Positions 59,930 through 64,000 of a stretch of 64,000 nt of DNA are shown here, piece by piece. Positions within the stretch are counted from its first letter, which is position 1, and every line of letters begins with the position of its first letter. The position numbers and the translations under genes are program-made. The stretch is from Chryseobacterium aquifrigidense (GTDB lineage: Bacteria > Bacteroidota > Bacteroidia > Flavobacteriales > Weeksellaceae). Location: contig NZ_VFPD01000001.1 of assembly GCF_006716485.1 (NCBI RefSeq), positions 2,710,008-2,774,007 on the forward strand, read 5' to 3'. A model generated the notes under the pieces. It was not told the DNA's origin, did not search any database, and was given only the letters and a program-made list of their open reading frames with translations.

Positions 59930-61738
59930 TTAATTTTCTTTAAAAGTATTCACCAGTTTATCGAGATTCAAACTGCGGGCAGACGCATCAAAAATCTCAC
60001 GATACGTACCTTCTTTATTGTAAAGCTCATCATGAGTACCATTTTCAACCACTCTTCCTTTTTTCATCACATAAATGGTATCTGAATCCAGAATCTGTGA
60101 AAGTGAATGGGAAATAATGATTACCGTTCTGCCTTCTTTTATCGCATCTAAAGAATTTTTGATCTGTTCAGTGGCTATTGCATCCAGGCTGGCTGTAGGT
60201 TCATCCAGAAAGATAATGGGAGGATTTTTAAGAAATAATCTGGCAATGGCAATTCTCTGCTGTTGTCCTCCTGAAAGCTGAGTGGCATCATGCTGGTATT
60301 TTTCCGGAAGATCCATAATCTGATCATGCAGGTAAGCTTTTTTTGCAGCCTCCTGAATTTTTTCAAAACTGGCATTCATATCTCCGTAACGGATATTATC
60401 TTCTATACTTCCCTGAAAGATATGATTTCTCTGGAGTACAAGACCAAGATCACTTCTCAGAAAAGTATTGTCAAATTCATTAAGGTTGACTCCATCCAAA
60501 AGAATCTCTCCGGAATCCGGAAGATAAAATTTACACAAAAGATTGATCACCGTTGATTTTCCTGCACCGCTCAATCCTACCAAAGCTGTCGTTTTCCCGT
60601 TTTCAATTTTCATGGAAACATTATGTAAAGCTTTCGTACCGTTGGGATAAGTGAAATCAACATTCTTCAGTTCAAAAGTTCCTTTGATTTCTTTTTCTAC
60701 AAAGTTTCCGTTGGATTCTGTTTCATGATCTGCATTCAGAATATCAAAATACCCTTCGGCATAAATCATGGCATCGTTCATATCATCATAAATCCTGTGG
60801 AGCTGTCGGATTGGTGCCGAAACGTTATTAAAAAGCATAATATGAAGCATGATAGCACCGATAGTCATTTGCTGATCAAGCACCAGATAAACGGTTAAAA
60901 GAATAATCAGAACAACACCGAACTGCTCAATAAAAGTTTTTAACCCATCATAAATAAAATTGGTTCTTCTTGTGATCATCTGGCTTTCCATGAGTTCCAT
61001 CTGCAGGTCATATTGTTTTTTTCCTTCAAATTTTTCACGGACAAAACTTTTAATCACCATGATAGAATTGATCAGGTTCAACAGTCCTGATGTCTTTTTT
61101 TCTCTCTGATTTCTAAGCTGGCGTCTCACTCCGCCCAGTTTTTTGGCCTGCAGCGAACTGATGTAGAAATAAATGGGAACAATGATCGTAGAAACGAGCC
61201 CTACGTACACATTCTGCATATACATAATGATAAGGGCAATGATGGCATTGGAAAAAAGAGGCAGGATATCAATAAAAAAGTTCTGAACTAATCTTGTCAG
61301 ACTTTCTATTCCGCGGTCTATCCTGATCTGTAACTTTCCGGACTCGTGGTTTTCATCATTAAAATAAGCGACTCTGTAAGTTAAAATCTTATCAATGGCT
61401 GATTGTGCCAGCACGGAGCTCACATTAATCCTTATTTTTTCGCCGTAAAATTTCTGTCCGAAGTTGATAAAAATGTTCAACAGCTCTTTTCCCAGTAAAA
61501 TAATGGAAATAATGATAAGAATATGAATTCCCTCCGACATCGGATGTGGAAGATGAGTAAGCTTGGTGACTTCATCCACCGTGTATTTCAAAACAATCGG
61601 GTTGACCTGTGCTGCAAGAGCTCCCAGAAAAGTAAGAAACAGTGTTCCGTAAATCATGGGACGATAAGGTCTGATGAATGGAACAAGTTGTTTATAGATT
61701 CCGAATAAGGTAACGGTTCTGTTAAAAGGTTTAGCCAT
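59930..61738 (-). CDS. ABC exporter, fused permease and ATPase
   Basis: A 602-residue type IV ABC half-transporter. Six membrane helices cover residues about 20-310; the ATPase follows with Walker A VGLSGAGKSTVINLL, Q-loop VLQRNHIF, signature LSGGQQQRIAIARL, Walker B PIIFLDEPTASLDA and the H-loop IIISHSLSQI. It should work as a homodimer and export lipids, peptides or drugs (MsbA/MDR-like). The ATG at 61738 is preferred because the longer frame starts inside the terminator hairpin of lptB. Confidence 0.92.
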   Translation of the reverse strand: MAKPFNRTVTLFGIYKQLVPFIRPYRPMIYGTLFLTFLGALAAQVNPIVLKYTVDEVTKLTHLPHPMSEGIHILIIISIILLGKELLNIFINFGQKFYGEKIRINVSSVLAQSAIDKILTYRVAYFNDENHESGKLQIRIDRGIESLTRLVQNFFIDILPLFSNAIIALIIMYMQNVYVGLVSTIIVPIYFYISSLQAKKLGGVRRQLRNQREKKTSGLLNLINSIMVIKSFVREKFEGKKQYDLQMELMESQMITRRTNFIYDGLKTFIEQFGVVLIILLTVYLVLDQQMTIGAIMLHIMLFNNVSAPIRQLHRIYDDMNDAMIYAEGYFDILNADHETESNGNFVEKEIKGTFELKNVDFTYPNGTKALHNVSMKIENGKTTALVGLSGAGKSTVINLLCKFYLPDSGEILLDGVNLNEFDNTFLRSDLGLVLQRNHIFQGSIEDNIRYGDMNASFEKIQEAAKKAYLHDQIMDLPEKYQHDATQLSGGQQQRIAIARLFLKNPPIIFLDEPTASLDAIATEQIKNSLDAIKEGRTVIIISHSLSQILDSDTIYVMKKGRVVENGTHDELYNKEGTYREIFDASARSLNLDKLVNTFKEN

Positions 61739-61756
61739 AGAAATCATTTTAAATGA

Positions 61757-61792
61757 AAAACGTACCGCTTTCAAAAGAAAAAGGTACGTTTT
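61757..61792 (-). terminator. Terminator of lptB
   Basis: Perfect 10-bp arms AAAACGTACC (61757-61766) and complement (61783-61792) with a 16-nt loop, 33 bp beyond the lptB stop and followed by T-rich DNA on the minus strand. Confidence 0.75.
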
Positions 61793-61824
61793 ATTATCAT
61801 GTTCAGCAAGTGAATGTTTATATT

Positions 61825-62886
61825 TTATCCTTCATACATGTAAGTTGTAAGGTAATGCAGTTCTTTTCTGCTGGCTTCTTTAGACTCTGCTTCTGCCTGT
61901 TCTAAAGAATATTGGGAATTGATTTCCTTTTTCTGTAAAACAAATGAATTGTTAGCATTTTTATCCACTACATCATTAAAAATATGTTCAATTTCAGAGT
62001 TCGCTAAGGTAGCAAAGCTGACTTCTTCAAAGCCATGTAACAATCGGAGATCATCAAACTGACTGAAATTTTCATTGACAAATCCCTGCAGCTGTGCTTT
62101 GGAATCAAAGTTACCAGCCCAGATATTATAAGCATACTTCTTCTTTTTAGGCTTATCTAAAATACTTTGATACACGAAGTTTTCACCCAGATAGGCTTCT
62201 CTTACCTGCGGATCATTGGCAAGATCTTCCGGAAGTCCTTCTTTCAGGATCTTTCCTTCAAACATGATATAAGTTTTGTTGGTAATTGCCAGGGTTTGCT
62301 GTACGTTGTGGTCGGTAATCAGAATTCCTATATTTTTATCGACAAGACTTCTTACGATTTTCTGAATATCTTCTACGGCAATCGGGTCTACCCCTGCGAA
62401 AGGTTCATCCAGAAGAATAAAGTTCGGGCTTGTGGCAAGACAACGTGCAATTTCTGTTCTACGTCTTTCTCCTCCGGAAAGAAAATCTCCTCTGTTTTTA
62501 CGGACATGCTGTAAAGAAAACTCTTCAATCAGTTCATCACATTTGATCTGTTGTTCACGCTTCGAAAGCTTGGTCAGCTGCAATACTCCCATGATGTTTT
62601 CTTCCACAGACAATTTTCTGAAAACGGAAGCTTCCTGTGCCAGATATCCGATTCCTTTCTGGGCTCTTCGGTACATGGCATCGGTAGTGATCTCCTGCTT
62701 GTCCAGGAAAATTTTTCCTGAAGTAGGCTTAACCAACCCTACAATCATATAAAACGATGTGGTTTTTCCTGCCCCATTCGGACCCAGCAAACCAACAATT
62801 TCTCCCTGTTGAACCTGTACAGAAACGCCTTTTACAACTTTTTTAGGACCGTATTCCTTGATTAAGTTTTCTCCTCGTAAAATCAT
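61825..62886 (-). CDS. lptB: LPS export ABC ATPase LptB with C-terminal extension
   Basis: A 353-residue protein. Residues 1 to about 240 are a standard LptB: Walker A GLLGPNGAGKTTSFYMIVG, Q-loop IGYLAQEASVFRKLSVEENI, signature FLSGGERRRTEIARCLA, Walker B FILLDEPFAGVDPIAVEDI and H-loop ILITDHNVQQTL. LptB drives lipopolysaccharide transport with LptFG. The last 110 residues are extra: a Lys-rich linker (KPKKKKYAYNIWAG), a possible small alpha/beta domain and a charged helix. E. coli LptB stops at about 241 residues. The role of the extension is unknown. Confidence 0.93.
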   Translation of the reverse strand: MILRGENLIKEYGPKKVVKGVSVQVQQGEIVGLLGPNGAGKTTSFYMIVGLVKPTSGKIFLDKQEITTDAMYRRAQKGIGYLAQEASVFRKLSVEENIMGVLQLTKLSKREQQIKCDELIEEFSLQHVRKNRGDFLSGGERRRTEIARCLATSPNFILLDEPFAGVDPIAVEDIQKIVRSLVDKNIGILITDHNVQQTLAITNKTYIMFEGKILKEGLPEDLANDPQVREAYLGENFVYQSILDKPKKKKYAYNIWAGNFDSKAQLQGFVNENFSQFDDLRLLHGFEEVSFATLANSEIEHIFNDVVDKNANNSFVLQKKEINSQYSLEQAEAESKEASRKELHYLTTYMYEG

Positions 62887-62899
62887 AGGGCAAATATAT

Positions 62900-62934
62900 C
62901 AAAAATATAAACTTCACTTATAGGTTAATATCAA
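62900..62934 (-). promoter_or_regulatory. Promoter of lptB
   Basis: On the minus strand, TTG (62932-62934), 24 bp, TATTTTTG (62900-62907), 14 bp before the ATG. A second TAnnTTTG match (62891-62898) lies closer to the ATG and would leave almost no leader. Confidence 0.5.
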
Positions 62935-63040
62935 CTTGTTTAGGTTAAATGCAAACTTGTTCATTTACAAACCATTGTAACTTTTCATCATTTTAATCTA
63001 CTCATCATAAAACATCTCAATCAATTACAAATAATAAGAA

Positions 63041-63334
63041 ATGGAAAATTACGGGTATACAAAAACAGAAAATGTGCACAACCAGCAAAGCAATGTTCCT
63101 TACCGTTCAGAAAAGAAAATCCCTGCAGCTATATTGGGAATTCTTGTGGGGTGGCTGGCTTTAAATAAATTTTACCTGGGCTATACAAAAGAGGGAATTA
63201 TTCAATTGGTTCTGAATGTTGTCACTTTAGGTGCAGCCTCCATCATACCTTTTATTGAAGGTATTTTATATCTCTTTATGAGCGATAAACAATTCGATGA
63301 TACGTATGTGTATGGGAAAAAAGGCTGGTTATAA
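63041..63334 (+). CDS. TM2-domain membrane protein
   Basis: A 97-residue protein. A polar N-terminus (about 35 residues, Asn/Gln-rich) precedes the TM2 domain: KKIPAAILGILVGWLALNKFYLGY, a turn with KEGIIQLVLNVVTLGAAS, then IEGILYLFMSDKQFDDTY. TM2 proteins have two membrane helices with a conserved short loop; their role in bacteria is unknown. It is divergent from lptB and convergent with hemB. Confidence 0.88.
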   Translation: MENYGYTKTENVHNQQSNVPYRSEKKIPAAILGILVGWLALNKFYLGYTKEGIIQLVLNVVTLGAASIIPFIEGILYLFMSDKQFDDTYVYGKKGWL

Positions 63335-63351
63335 GAATCAGAAAAATCATA

Positions 63352-63389
63352 AAAATTCCGGCTGTTCTTTTCAGAACAGCCGGAATTTT
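63352..63389. terminator. Bidirectional terminator
   Basis: Perfect 16-bp arms AAAATTCCGGCTGTTC (63352-63367) and complement (63374-63389), loop 6 nt. Confidence 0.92.
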
Positions 63390-63407
63390 ATTTTAATACA
63401 TGCGATC

Positions 63408-64000
<593 letters not shown>

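Overview
The window reads as chromosome from a Chryseobacterium-like member of the Flavobacteriales (Bacteroidota). Supporting signs are the low G+C content, the near absence of Shine-Dalgarno sequences, several -7 boxes of the Bacteroidota form TAnnTTTG just upstream of start codons, SusC/TonB-type outer-membrane barrels, one type IX secretion C-terminal domain, a Bacteroidota-type arginine decarboxylase, and several dispersed intergenic repeat families. Most of the window is ordinary chromosomal gene content. No tRNA, rRNA, CRISPR array, transposase or prophage was seen.

Layout. 1-8 kb: a lipoprotein, a secreted thioredoxin, AraC/DoxX/cupin genes, a membrane acyltransferase, a secreted hydrolase and an Asp/Glu racemase. 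8.2-20.7 kb: an accessory locus of four large secreted fibre-like paralogues built from VGIGT repeats, with two membrane-spanning TPR/LuxR-type regulators on the opposite strand; one regulator is frameshifted. 20.9-31.5 kb: dnaK, ppk-ppx, a Rossmann protein with a tiny membrane protein, an orphan T9SS sorting domain, a sirtuin, a DUF3060-like protein, and nifU-like/mrp iron-sulphur genes. 31.5-45.7 kb: two outer-membrane barrels, a GH92 glycosidase with a TIMP-like neighbour, a PhyH dioxygenase with a dicarboxylate symporter, BON/SH3 envelope proteins and a CocE-type hydrolase. 45.9-51 kb: DNA alkylation repair (alkB, Ada-like) and arginine-to-putrescine genes (speA, speB). 51-64 kb: a phosphatase lipoprotein, thiamine diphosphokinase with cobalamin adenosyltransferase, a TonB receptor, DinB/WYL, Crp/AhpD, an ABC exporter, lptB, a TM2 protein and partial hemB.

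The best candidate for an undescribed system is the fibre locus. Its four proteins share two kinds of N-terminal half and recombine them with three kinds of C-terminal domain. Their upstream regions carry a common motif close to GTATATATGYTGTAG, about 32-34 bp before a TAnnTTTG-like box in three of the four; the fourth has a degenerate version. A further copy lies upstream of the regulator gene. One regulator is broken by a single missing base in or near a homopolymer, which could be a phase switch or a sequencing error.

Intergenic DNA is rich in repeats: five copies of a double-hairpin element built on GGCTAAAGCC, two heptanucleotide tandem arrays, and several MITE-like or palindromic fragments.
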